Source: Anaerococcus sp. Marseille-Q7828
Lineage (GTDB): Bacteria; Bacillota; Clostridia; Tissierellales; Peptoniphilaceae
DNA: 64,000 bases
Direction: 5' to 3'
Assembly (NCBI RefSeq): GCF_949769285.1
Contig: NZ_OX458331.1
Coordinates: 434,001 to 498,000 of the forward strand
Below are positions 32,303 through 40,928 of the stretch, piece by piece. A program made the translations under genes and the position numbers. The notes under the pieces are model-generated. The model did not search any database. It was not told where the DNA came from and saw only the letters and a list, made by a program, of their open reading frames with translations. Each line of letters begins with the position of its first letter. The stretch's first letter is position 1.

Positions 32303-33331
32303 CTAAGCCATCTGCTGTACTTTCTCGATGTCAGCTAGCCTATCTCTAAAGTCGCTTACGCTAAGAAATCTGTGAACAGATAGGCATTTTACAAGCAAAT
32401 CAACCAGCTTGTCAGTGATTTCCTCTTTTAAATATATGTACTTCTCATCCTTTGCAAAGGTATCCCTTAAGTTTTCTTCCAAATATTTGCTATTTTCATT
32501 TTCCAGATTTTCTGGAAACCTATCCATAAGAAGGGTAAACAAAGTTACTCCCAGCATATAGAGGTCAATCTCTTCACTGATAAATATCTCTTTTCTCTTT
32601 TCAATATTTGATATGTACCTAAGCTCTGGAGGTATGAAAGATCTCTCTTTGGGTATGTAAAACTCTCTTATATTATCTATATGATCTAAAAAAACGGCTG
32701 CTTCAAAGTCAAAGAGCTTAACCTTATCTCTCTTACAATCGTATAAAATATTGGCAGGCCTTATGTCCATGTAGATAATGTCTTTTTGGTGGAGTAGAGC
32801 TACTATATCAGCTGTTTGCCTTAAGATACTTATAATCCTAGGAAAGTCTAGCCTAGATACCATATCAAGGACTTTAAAGTCCTCGATCTCGTAAAAGGTC
32901 AATATGTATCCCTTTCCTACTTCAATTTTGCATGGCCTTGCTATTTTATCATTTAAATCCATAACTTCTAAGTGCTTATGGTAGGACTCTACAAATTTCT
33001 TGCGACTCCTATCAAGTGATCTTAGGCCCTCATCAGTCCTTGTATGATAGCGGATTATTTCTGGATTCTCATCATCTCTCATACCCACAACATCTTCCCT
33101 AAGACTGGGGAAGAATTCTTTCATGAGCATATTTTGTTCACCAGTTTTTCCTACATAGGCTTGGTAGATGAGACAGGTGTCAGTTTTCCCAATAAGTCTG
33201 CCTGTTTTTACCCTGTATTTACCTTTTTCACCCCCTATATCAAAGGAATGGCCACTCATAGGCGACCTTTTGGGTCCACCAATCACTTTTATTTGATTAA
33301 TAAAGGCATCTTGGGTTTTGAAATTTTTCAT
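32303..33331 (-). CDS. Divergent Hanks-type Ser/Thr protein kinase
   Basis: 342 residues from the ATG at 33331, which overlaps the preceding stop as TGATG. The kinase core runs from a glycine loop (GRLIGKTDTCLIYQA) and ATP-lysine (MLMKEFFP, Lys about 71) to the catalytic loop YMDIRPANIL (Asp about 189, Asn about 194) and the metal motif DFE in place of DFG (Asp about 208). A helical C-lobe follows (DLYMLGVTLFTLLMD). The HRD motif reads YMD and the catalytic-loop Lys reads Arg, so activity may be altered although the essential Lys, Asp, Asn and Asp remain. No membrane segment or PASTA domain, unlike PrkC. Probable partner of the STAND protein 40 nt downstream. Confidence 0.87.
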   Translation of the reverse strand: MKNFKTQDAFINQIKVIGGPKRSPMSGHSFDIGGEKGKYRVKTGRLIGKTDTCLIYQAYVGKTGEQNMLMKEFFPSLREDVVGMRDDENPEIIRYHTRTDEGLRSLDRSRKKFVESYHKHLEVMDLNDKIARPCKIEVGKGYILTFYEIEDFKVLDMVSRLDFPRIISILRQTADIVALLHQKDIIYMDIRPANILYDCKRDKVKLFDFEAAVFLDHIDNIREFYIPKERSFIPPELRYISNIEKRKEIFISEEIDLYMLGVTLFTLLMDRFPENLENENSKYLEENLRDTFAKDEKYIYLKEEITDKLVDLLVKCLSVHRFLSVSDFRDRLADIEKVQQMA

Positions 33332-35013
33332 CAATTATCTCCAATATTTATCAAATATTTGGCCCAAAGATCTCTGAAAGCTTCTAGAGGCTCATCATAG
33401 ACTACAAGTTTTAATAGGGTTTCCTCGTAAGGATTGGAAATGTTGTACTCATAGAGTCTGGCATTTCTTAGCTTATAGTCCATAAATATTAGATAATCTC
33501 TTTTCCTCCTGGCTGGAGTGGAAAGTTTGTCAAACCAAATATCGCTATTTTCCAAAACATAGGATATAAAGTAGAGAGTTATAAGCCTAGACCTTGTAAT
33601 CTGGCTAATCTTTCCTTTTTCTATGATAGCGTTCAAATTTTCATGCCTAATCTTTGTTTCCTTCAATAGATTGTCCAAGGCTTGGATTTGATCATCTGGC
33701 AATTTGCTATCTTCTCTTAGGATCAAGGCATCTTCGTTGTACAGGTATGTTAATAAGGAAGATAGTCTTTTTTCTGAAATATATATAGAATCATTCTCGA
33801 TTTTTGTTATTGCCGGGATAGTATTCACGTAGGCAAAATCGCTGTATTCTTCCCCAGTACCTAGGATTGGAACATCGTATTTATCTTCGTAAAAGGTACT
33901 CCTTAGGGTTATTTCCTTTTCCCCACCTTCTGGATTTGCTGGCAGTGTATAATTTGTAAAAGGATAGTAAGTTTTTTCCTCGCCAGTTTCTTTTGACCTA
34001 AAGACAAAGGGATCTTCTCTTTTGAGAACAATATCCTCATCACTTTTGTAAAAAATATCTACCTTGCCCATAGAAAAATATTCAGCATTTCTAGTAGTTC
34101 CGTCGTCATTGCCGTATTTCACATTGGAAAAGGCAGCAATTTCAGCAGACAAGCTTTCATCGATTTTATTAAAAGTAGATATAAATTCTGTTAATATAGT
34201 CCTGTTTTTATTCTCGCTTACCAAGTCTTTGTGGTAGGCGATTATGTTGTGTATTAGGGTATCATCAGTATCTGTGATATTTTTATAATCATTAAGATAG
34301 TCATCCAGAGAATTTTGTAATATGCTGGTATTTAGGTTAGTATCCTTTTTCTCAAAGCTAATCTTTTTGTCAGCTTCTTCCTGGTAAAGATAATCAGCAC
34401 GCATATAAAAATTGATTGGATTATCTGGAAAGTGTTTGAGGGCTATATATATGAGGGCTTCCTTGTTATCCCAAATATTTAGGCCAGTTTCTTCCAAAAC
34501 CTTCATCAAGAATCCTTCTAGCTCCTCAAGGCTCATACCTAGGCCAAAGGCGTAGATAAACATCTTATCTCGGCTTATGACATTGGCCTTTAGGTCCTTT
34601 CTTATTTGTGTTTTCTTCCAAATTTTCCTATCTTCTTCTTTGTAATCCAAAGATCCATATACTTCGTTTTTTGAATCTTCTGGCGCTAGGCCCTTTTCCC
34701 TAAAAAGTTCAATAACCAATGTGTCCAACTTCTCTAGATCTTCATTTTTCTCCTTAGCTTCGATGGAGTCAAATATATGAGTTGAAACTTCGCCAATATC
34801 ACCATCTATGTCCAATCTATCTTTGTATTTTAACAAGAGAAAATTTATTATGTACTTATAAAAAGGGATTTTTTTCCTAAGCGATATGGTATTATTAGCC
34901 CCAATTGCAATGGACTCAATATCTAAATATTCTCCAGAACTGATGTTTTTTTGCCACTCAAATTCATTACTTTCAATAATTGTTGTTTCCCCAGAAAAAA
35001 TTCTAGCTTCCAT
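33331..35013 (-). CDS. Unrecognised 560-residue protein of the kinase-STAND operon
   Basis: No family recognised. The N-terminal half is largely helical. Residues about 155-195 (SRDKMFIYAFGLGMSLEELEGF and neighbours) look like a small helix-turn-helix-type unit. The middle is Asp/Asn-rich. Residues about 340-420 appear beta-rich (GKVDIFYKSDEDIVLKRED; PILGTGEEYSDFAYVNTIP), followed by another helical stretch rich in Leu and Arg. There is no signal or membrane segment. It lies 15 nt after the 176-residue gene and overlaps the kinase start by one base, so the operon is tightly coupled. Target or adaptor of the kinase is one possibility. Confidence 0.75.
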   Translation of the reverse strand: MEARIFSGETTIIESNEFEWQKNISSGEYLDIESIAIGANNTISLRKKIPFYKYIINFLLLKYKDRLDIDGDIGEVSTHIFDSIEAKEKNEDLEKLDTLVIELFREKGLAPEDSKNEVYGSLDYKEEDRKIWKKTQIRKDLKANVISRDKMFIYAFGLGMSLEELEGFLMKVLEETGLNIWDNKEALIYIALKHFPDNPINFYMRADYLYQEEADKKISFEKKDTNLNTSILQNSLDDYLNDYKNITDTDDTLIHNIIAYHKDLVSENKNRTILTEFISTFNKIDESLSAEIAAFSNVKYGNDDGTTRNAEYFSMGKVDIFYKSDEDIVLKREDPFVFRSKETGEEKTYYPFTNYTLPANPEGGEKEITLRSTFYEDKYDVPILGTGEEYSDFAYVNTIPAITKIENDSIYISEKRLSSLLTYLYNEDALILREDSKLPDDQIQALDNLLKETKIRHENLNAIIEKGKISQITRSRLITLYFISYVLENSDIWFDKLSTPARRKRDYLIFMDYKLRNARLYEYNISNPYEETLLKLVVYDEPLEAFRDLWAKYLINIGDN

Positions 35014-35028
35014 CTCTACTCCCCGTAA

Positions 35029-35559
35029 CTATATGTATTCATAAGTCTTATCAAATTCATCCCTGTCGATTAGATTAAAATTGACCGAAATAATCTTATC
35101 TCCCGCTTTTTCCACACCGTATATCAAGACCAAATCATCTTCCTTGGCTGTAAGAAAGGTCCCCCGTAGATTTGCCTTGTAAAAAGAATCTGTTAAATTT
35201 GGATTTACTATAAGTTTTTTCGTATCCAGCAAGTATTTTATATTCTCATCCTCAATATCCCCATAAGTCCAGCTTAAGACCTCCTGAGGATACTGGATAA
35301 AGTCATCCCCACCTATATGTATGTGATTGGATAAAAATCTATCCCTGGTATTAGGATAGGGCATATTGGAACTATCAATCTTAATATAGTCTCCAGCACG
35401 AGCAAGCTCACCCACTCGGGCAGCCTCTATAGAAAAAACCTCATAATAGTAATCGTGCTTTTTTAATTTACCAGATGCGATAAGCTCATCTTCCAAAGGA
35501 TTACCTCTTCCCAACTCAAAAGCCTTAACGCACACATTATATTTTTTAACTTTTTTCAT
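35029..35559 (-). CDS. Unrecognised 176-residue protein, first gene of the kinase-STAND operon
   Basis: Small soluble protein without signal or membrane segment. The opening KYNVCVKAFELGRGNPLEDELIAS is followed by beta-rich segments (YYYEVFSIEAARVGELARAGDYIKID), an FLSNHIHIGGDDF patch with two closely spaced histidines, and an acidic C-terminus. No family recognised. The start ATG has a GGCG/GAGG-like site upstream and the gene follows a promoter-bearing AT-rich gap (35560-35660). Being first in the operon, it may be a sensor, substrate or regulator, but nothing in its sequence decides this. Confidence 0.72.
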   Translation of the reverse strand: MKKVKKYNVCVKAFELGRGNPLEDELIASGKLKKHDYYYEVFSIEAARVGELARAGDYIKIDSSNMPYPNTRDRFLSNHIHIGGDDFIQYPQEVLSWTYGDIEDENIKYLLDTKKLIVNPNLTDSFYKANLRGTFLTAKEDDLVLIYGVEKAGDKIISVNFNLIDRDEFDKTYEYI

Positions 35560-35660
35560 CTTCGCCTCATAATAATAGTAATTTACTATACTTTATACCT
35601 ACACTTTACCTTAAACTTTAATAAAGTACTGCAAGTAAATATATAAATTTATATAAAAAA

Positions 35661-35688
35661 GAAGTAGACCGCTAAAACGGAATACTCC
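35661..35688 (-). terminator. Weak terminator-like hairpin ahead of the kinase-STAND operon
   Basis: On the minus strand GGAGTA-TT-CCG...CGG-TC-TACTTC folds with an internal loop and is followed by TTTTTTA. It lies just past the stop of the flavin reductase gene (35704), whose transcript it probably ends. Confidence 0.6.
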
Positions 35689-35703
35689 TTTAGTAAATCG
35701 TCA

Positions 35704-37713
35704 TTATTCTATTTCATTTGCAGCATTTGTTCCTGCTATTCTACCAAATACGTGTATATCTAATAGAGCATTTCCACCTAGACGGTTTCCTCCGTGTATA
35801 CCACCTGTAATCTCTCCAGCAGCATACAAACCAGGTATAGGATTTCCATCTTCATCTAATACGTGGGCTTCTGTATCAATACTTACACCACCCATAGTAT
35901 GGTGAACTGTTGGAATTCTCGGAGATGCATAAAATGGTCCTTGATCTAATTTTTGACCAAAAACAGTTCTTCCAAATTCTTCGTCTTCCCCTTTTTCTAC
36001 CATAGTATTAAATTTATCGTGAGTATCTTTTAGATTCTGTGGGTCAACTCCAATTTTTTCGGCTAGTTCTTCTATAGTATCTGCTTTAAATACCCTATTA
36101 TGCTCGATTAATTTATCGACATCCATTGCAAAATATGTTATGCCTTCATCGTTTATTGCACCAGAGTTTTGAGATGTGATTAGGTAAACTTCGCCATCAG
36201 CTTGAGCAAATTCTGCTGCTGTCATTTCGTCTCTTCTCTTATCTTCTGCTATAAATCTCTTACCGTCATTATTTATTAAGTAATATGATTCAACTCCTGG
36301 CCCTCTAACTGAACCTTCCAATCCTCCTGTTATTGGATCCCCTAATGGGTGGATTTGTATTTCAGTCATATCACGAAGGGCTGCCCCAGCTTCTTCAGCC
36401 ATTGATAAACCATCACCTGTTATGTTTGGTGAATTTGTTGTAAGTATTGTATCTGGAATTGATGAATCGTATTTATTTACCAGCTCCTTGTTTGCCCCAA
36501 AACCACCTGTTGTTAGTATTACTGATTTTGCTTTTATTTCGACAGGAGCATCTTCATTTTTTCCTCTTATACCAACGGCTTTTCCGTCTTCCATTAAGAT
36601 TTCCTCAGCCTTAGTATTCATGTAGAATTTAACGCCTAGTTCATCTGCTTTCTTCTTATTAGCAACTATATAATCTGTACCTGTTGCATTAACTGGTGTG
36701 TGACTCCTAGACCAAAGTGCTCCAGTAGCAGCAGTTACTTCTTCTTTCCACTCTACTCCATTTTCAGATAGCCAATTTAGAGTATCCAAACCATTATCTA
36801 CCATCTCTTCTATTAAAGATAAGTCCGCTACGTAATCTCCACCGTCATATGTCTGTAATATGTGGAGCGCGTTTGAATCAAATAGATAATCTTTAGAAGG
36901 GTCATTCTCATAGTCTTCAATTTCTTTTGCAAGTTGATCCATCAATTCTTGATGTCTGTCATTCTTAGATTCTTTTTTAGTAAGCTCTTTAATTTTTTCC
37001 ATTGAGCTTTCTGATGCTTTTGCTAAGTTTTTTTGTCTAGCTTCATCTGGTATGTTGTATGGACCACCAGCTCTTACAGTATTGCCACCAAGTCCTGGAG
37101 CTTTCTCCACAAGAATAACTGATTTTCCTTCGCTTGCGGCTGATACTGCTGCGGACAAACCAGCACCACCTCCTCCAACTACAACAACGTCAGCTTCGTC
37201 GTTTATTGGATCAGTATTTCTTTTAACTTCTTTAGCTTCTAGAGCTTTTACATCTCCTCCTGCTTGTTTTACGGCATCTTTTACGGCCAATAATAAGGCA
37301 TTAGATGTAACTGTCGCTCCACTTACTTTATCTACTCCTAATGATTGATTTTCTACAATCTTTTCTGGCATATATTCAATAGGAACTGTACCAATTCCTG
37401 AAGATTCACTATTTTCTACTACTTCTATGTTTGTTATTTCGTCTTCATCAAAGTCAACTTTTACTTTGACTATGCCTTTGTATCCTTCTGCTTCGGATTC
37501 ATATGTACCTGGTTTGTAAGAAGTATTTGAAACTTTGCTTGTTTCTTCTTTTTGCTCTTTGTTTGAGTTTTCATCATTCTCACCATTTTCTTTTACGTCA
37601 TTGTCTTGACTTTCAACCTTTTCATCTTTGTTATTGTTCTGGTCATCACATGATGAAAATATACCAAGTGACAAACACATCGCCAATAACAGCGGAAGTT
37701 TATTTTTCTTCAT
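35704..37713 (-). CDS. Surface lipoprotein flavin reductase (FMN-bind plus FAD_binding_2)
   Basis: 669 residues. A lipoprotein signal (lipobox FSSC, Cys at about 22) and an Asn/Asp/Glu-rich linker lead to an FMN-bind domain (about residues 65-150). Its attachment motif DKVSGATVTS is the ApbE flavinylation type, with FMN on the Thr. A fumarate-reductase-type FAD domain follows, with the dinucleotide motif VVVGGGGAGLSAAVSAA and catalytic-region HHTMGGVSID and GGNRLGGNALLDI. Such extracellular enzymes pass electrons to small acceptors (fumarate, urocanate, methacrylate and others); the acceptor here is unknown. A paralogue lies at 41297. ApbE is not in the window. Confidence 0.9.
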   Translation of the reverse strand: MKKNKLPLLLAMCLSLGIFSSCDDQNNNKDEKVESQDNDVKENGENDENSNKEQKEETSKVSNTSYKPGTYESEAEGYKGIVKVKVDFDEDEITNIEVVENSESSGIGTVPIEYMPEKIVENQSLGVDKVSGATVTSNALLLAVKDAVKQAGGDVKALEAKEVKRNTDPINDEADVVVVGGGGAGLSAAVSAASEGKSVILVEKAPGLGGNTVRAGGPYNIPDEARQKNLAKASESSMEKIKELTKKESKNDRHQELMDQLAKEIEDYENDPSKDYLFDSNALHILQTYDGGDYVADLSLIEEMVDNGLDTLNWLSENGVEWKEEVTAATGALWSRSHTPVNATGTDYIVANKKKADELGVKFYMNTKAEEILMEDGKAVGIRGKNEDAPVEIKAKSVILTTGGFGANKELVNKYDSSIPDTILTTNSPNITGDGLSMAEEAGAALRDMTEIQIHPLGDPITGGLEGSVRGPGVESYYLINNDGKRFIAEDKRRDEMTAAEFAQADGEVYLITSQNSGAINDEGITYFAMDVDKLIEHNRVFKADTIEELAEKIGVDPQNLKDTHDKFNTMVEKGEDEEFGRTVFGQKLDQGPFYASPRIPTVHHTMGGVSIDTEAHVLDEDGNPIPGLYAAGEITGGIHGGNRLGGNALLDIHVFGRIAGTNAANEIE

Positions 37714-37875
37714 TGAATTCCTCCTATATGTATTTTATTTTATATTATCTATTTTAACATAATTTCAAATAATGATAAAATTATTGTTCATCATATATCA
37801 ATATCTTTTATTTTACTTTTTGAAAAATAGGGTAAATATTAACTGTTGAAAGTTAACTAACAATATATTTTTGGT

Positions 37876-37903
37876 TTGACTTTTATTTTATAATGATTAT
37901 AAT
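37876..37903 (+). promoter_or_regulatory. ahpCF promoter with PerR box
   Basis: A -35-like TTGACT (37876-37881) and -10 TATAAT (37898-37903) are 16 nt apart. TTATAATGATTATAA at 37888-37902 is a perfect 15-bp match to the PerR-box consensus TTATAATNATTATAA and covers the -10, as expected for peroxide-responsive repression. The regulator gene is not in the window. Confidence 0.88.
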
Positions 37904-37938
37904 AATTAGTGTAAAGAATACAAAAAAGGAGATTTAAA

Positions 37939-38508
37939 ATGGCATTTATTGGTAAAACACTTCCAGAATTTAATTTAGACGCTTACGATCCAAAAAAGGA
38001 CGAATTTATAACAGTTTCAAACGAAGATTTAAAAGGAAAATGGACAGTACTACTATTCTATCCAGCTGACTTTACTTTCGTTTGCCCAACAGAGCTAGAA
38101 GACCTTCAAGATAATTACGCTGCTTTACAAGAACTTGGAGCTGATGTTTACGGTGTTTCTGTAGATACTCACTTTGTTCACAAGGCTTGGCATGATAACA
38201 GCGAGAGAATTAGCAAACTTGAATATCCACTAATTTCTGACTCTAACAAAGAGTTGACAAGAGAACTTGATATCCTTGATGATTCAGGAAAGGCTCTAAG
38301 AGCTACATTTGTAATCGACCCAGAAAACGTGATCCAAACAGTAGAAATCAACGCTGATGGCATCGGACGTAAGGCTGATGTTAATATCAACAAAGTTAAG
38401 GCTGGTAAATATATCGCTGCTCACCCAGGTGAAGCTTGCCCAGCTAAATGGGAAGAAGAAGGCGACGATATCCTAACACCAGGTCTTGACCTTGTAGGTA
38501 AACTATAA
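37939..38508 (+). CDS. ahpC: Alkyl hydroperoxide reductase AhpC (peroxiredoxin)
   Basis: 189 residues, the usual AhpC size. The peroxidatic cysteine motif is DFTFVCPTELEDL (Cys about 49) and the resolving cysteine is in PGEACPAKWEE near the C-terminus. It reduces H2O2 and organic hydroperoxides in the cytosol, using electrons from AhpF encoded 21 nt downstream. AAAGGAG precedes the ATG. Expression should rise with peroxide, given the PerR box over its promoter. Confidence 0.97.
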   Translation: MAFIGKTLPEFNLDAYDPKKDEFITVSNEDLKGKWTVLLFYPADFTFVCPTELEDLQDNYAALQELGADVYGVSVDTHFVHKAWHDNSERISKLEYPLISDSNKELTRELDILDDSGKALRATFVIDPENVIQTVEINADGIGRKADVNINKVKAGKYIAAHPGEACPAKWEEEGDDILTPGLDLVGKL

Positions 38509-38529
38509 GATTTGAGGATTTAAAAGTAA

Positions 38530-40074
38530 ATGTTAGATCAAAATTTAAAGAACCAGTTAGCCCAATATCTTGACATGCTCAAAACAGAAGTCACTATTGG
38601 GCTTTCTGTTACTAATGACGAAAAAAGTGATAAAGTACGTGGATTTGTAGAAGATGTTGCAAGTCTTTCTGACAAAATCACTGTCGTAGAAAAGGACCTT
38701 GCCTATACTCCAGCTTTTGAACTAAAAGGGGTATTTGACCACGGACAAATCATCTTTGCAGGTGTGCCACTTGGCCACGAGTTTGCATCCTTTGCCCTAG
38801 CTATCCTTCAAGTTGGAGGAATCGCGCCAAAGATTGATGAAGGTACAAAAAAGAGAATTCAAGCAATAGAAGATTTGCAAAACCTTGAAACTATAGTATC
38901 CCTATCATGTCACAACTGCCCAGAAGTTGTTCAATCCTTTAACATAATGGCAGTTCTAAATCCAAAAATCAACCACACTATGATTGAAGGATCTATGTTC
39001 CAAGAAATCGCCGAAGATCGCGATGTCCTTGCAGTTCCTGCAATCTTTAAGGATGGAGAATTCCTTGAAGGTGGCAAGCAAACTATGGACAGCCTCCTTG
39101 AATTAATCGGAAGCAAGAAATCTTCTGATGACTTTGCCGATAAGCCTGCCTTTGATGTCCTAATCATTGGTGGCGGTCCAGCTGCTGCAACTGCGGCAGT
39201 CTATGCAGCAAGAAAAGGTGTGAAAACAGGCCTTGTAGCAAGTGAGTTTGGTGGACAAGTTGTAGAAACTCTTGGAATAGAAAATATCCCAGGCTTCAAA
39301 TACACTGAAGGCCCAGACTTTATGGCAAATATGAAGGAGCAAGTGACTGCTCTTGGTGTAGATGTCATGACAGGAGCTCTTGCAAGTGATATCAAAGAAG
39401 CAGAAAATTCATCAAATAAACTTATAGAAGTAGAACTAGATAATGGTGCAAAACTAGAATCAAGAACTGTCGTAATCGCAACAGGGGCTAGATGGAGACT
39501 ATTAGGAATCCCTGGCGAGACAGAATTTAGAAACAAGGGTGTAGCATATTGTACCCACTGTGACGGCCCACTCTTTAAGGGCAAACCTGTAGCAGTAATC
39601 GGTGGAGGAAACTCAGGCATTGAAGCAGCTATAGACCTAGCAGCCATGGTTGACCATGTGACAGTCCTAGAATTCTTGCCAGAGCTAAAGGCTGATCAAG
39701 TACTCCAAGATAAGCTATATAGCCTAGATAATGTTACAGTAATCAAAAACGCCCAAACAACAGGCCTTTACGGTGACTCTAGGCTTGAAAGGCTAGAATA
39801 CACAGACCGTGAAAGCGGAGAAGAACACAGCCTAGAAGTAGAAGGATGCTTCATCCAAGTAGGCCTTGTGCCAAACACAGAATGGCTAAAAGAATCTGAT
39901 GTAGAGCTTACAGACCGTGGCGAAATCCTGGTTGATGGCGAAGGAAAAACCAGCCTAGAAGGAGTCTATGCCGCAGGAGATGCAACAAATACAGTATTCA
40001 AACAAATAGTAATAGCAGCAGGATCTGGCGCAACAGCAGCCCTTGGAGCCTTTAATTACTTGATGAGAAACTAA
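38530..40074 (+). CDS. ahpF: AhpF, peroxiredoxin reductase
   Basis: 514 residues, normal for AhpF. The N-terminal tandem thioredoxin-fold domain holds the redox pair SCHNCPEV (about residue 127), then an FAD site (IIGGGPAAATAAVYAARKG), the thioredoxin-reductase-type CTHCDGPLF disulfide and an NAD site (VIGGGNSGIEAAIDLA). The FAD motif reads GGGPAAAT where GGGPAGAT is common. It transfers electrons from NADH to AhpC. Co-transcribed with ahpC. Confidence 0.96.
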   Translation: MLDQNLKNQLAQYLDMLKTEVTIGLSVTNDEKSDKVRGFVEDVASLSDKITVVEKDLAYTPAFELKGVFDHGQIIFAGVPLGHEFASFALAILQVGGIAPKIDEGTKKRIQAIEDLQNLETIVSLSCHNCPEVVQSFNIMAVLNPKINHTMIEGSMFQEIAEDRDVLAVPAIFKDGEFLEGGKQTMDSLLELIGSKKSSDDFADKPAFDVLIIGGGPAAATAAVYAARKGVKTGLVASEFGGQVVETLGIENIPGFKYTEGPDFMANMKEQVTALGVDVMTGALASDIKEAENSSNKLIEVELDNGAKLESRTVVIATGARWRLLGIPGETEFRNKGVAYCTHCDGPLFKGKPVAVIGGGNSGIEAAIDLAAMVDHVTVLEFLPELKADQVLQDKLYSLDNVTVIKNAQTTGLYGDSRLERLEYTDRESGEEHSLEVEGCFIQVGLVPNTEWLKESDVELTDRGEILVDGEGKTSLEGVYAAGDATNTVFKQIVIAAGSGATAALGAFNYLMRN

Positions 40075-40088
40075 AATATTGCAAAGCA

Positions 40089-40112
40089 AAAACGCCCACG
40101 CGGGCGTTTTTT
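40089..40112 (+). terminator. Terminator of ahpCF
   Basis: 9-bp stem AAAACGCCC/GGGCGTTTT with loop ACGC, followed by TT; 15 nt after the ahpF stop. Its A/T flanks would allow use from both sides. Confidence 0.9.
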
Positions 40113-40174
40113 ACTGCATTAATTCTATTTATCCTAATCTAAATTTGAATCTTTTTCTATTGGCTATTATTATT

Positions 40175-40447
40175 TCATGATTCTAAATCCCTAATCAAAT
40201 CTTCCATATTATCATAGCCTTTAACATTTGGATCATTGGCAATTCTTCTACCTTCCTCTATGGCAGCAATAGTTTCTACATTAGGTATGTCTCTTCTCAC
40301 TTCAAACGGTATTCCTTGCTCTCTGATGGATGCTTTGACAAACATAGTAAGGGCCGTGGTCATATTTAATCCTAAGTCTTCGAACAATTCCTCAGCTTCT
40401 TTTTTAGTTTGTTTATCTAATCTAAAATTCACATTTGTTGTTTCCAT
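40175..40447 (-). CDS. RelB/DinJ-family antitoxin without adjacent toxin
   Basis: 90 residues. The N-terminal ribbon-helix-helix (TTNVNFRLDKQTKKEAEELFEDLG; MTTALTMFVKASIREQG) is typical of RelB/DinJ, and the C-terminal tail would normally wrap a RelE/YafQ toxin. No toxin gene follows: only 60 nt separate its stop from the ahpF terminator. The other toxin-antitoxin pair lies upstream on the same strand. It may be an orphan remaining after toxin loss, or may serve a toxin elsewhere. An operator-like palindrome lies 15 nt upstream. Confidence 0.88.
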   Translation of the reverse strand: METTNVNFRLDKQTKKEAEELFEDLGLNMTTALTMFVKASIREQGIPFEVRRDIPNVETIAAIEEGRRIANDPNVKGYDNMEDLIRDLES

Positions 40448-40461
40448 AGCATGCTCCTTTT

Positions 40462-40483
40462 TTACATTGTACTTACAACGTAA
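40462..40483. promoter_or_regulatory. Operator-like palindrome of the orphan antitoxin
   Basis: 22-bp imperfect palindrome TTACATTGTACTTACAACGTAA (18 of 22 positions symmetric) just upstream of the ribosome site. RelB-type proteins usually bind such sites to repress their own genes. Confidence 0.5.
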
Positions 40484-40563
40484 GGTTTTGTGAATAAATA
40501 CATGGATATGATGTTACAAACTGATCAGATAAAAATCTAATGAATTTTATAGACTATTAAAGT

Positions 40564-40917
40564 TTAGAATAGTTCGCTATGACTTCCCACTCTTAGCAGA
40601 TAGAATCCTAATTCACTTTCTGAATATATTAACAAACAGTCTCCTGTCCTTCCATCAAAATGTAAATCCATCACTTTTATTTTTGATCTTTCTCCAATAG
40701 CTCTTCTTATATTTTGAATTTCAGATTTTGGAAATGTTATTTCGTGTGAATAAAAATAATTTGGTAATTCTTTATCATCTTCAAAAGATTTAATAACATA
40801 CTCCCATGGTGTGAGATTTGAAAAAGGAAGAGGCTTTTTAAGGACTCTTTTCCATTTTTTATTATTTTGAATTTTCTTGATATCTTTTTTAAACTGTTTT
40901 GAATAACCTATTATCAA
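40564..40917 (-). CDS. RelE/ParE-superfamily toxin, YafQ-like
   Basis: 117 residues, strongly basic at the N-terminus (YSKQFKKDIKKIQNNKKW), with the ending DCLLIYSESELGFYLLRVGSHSELF that follows the pattern of YafQ/RelE mRNA-interferases (DHxLxYxxxxxxxxLxRxGSHSxLF). The middle (WEYVIKSFEDDKELPNYFYSHEIT) is longer than in short YafQ. The start is probably TTG, with AGAGGG upstream. It lies 11 nt after its antitoxin gene, antitoxin first as in the standard order. Expected activity is ribosome-dependent mRNA cleavage, held off by the antitoxin. Confidence 0.82.
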   Translation of the reverse strand: MIIGYSKQFKKDIKKIQNNKKWKRVLKKPLPFSNLTPWEYVIKSFEDDKELPNYFYSHEITFPKSEIQNIRRAIGERSKIKVMDLHFDGRTGDCLLIYSESELGFYLLRVGSHSELF

Positions 40918-40928
40918 TTTATTCCCTC

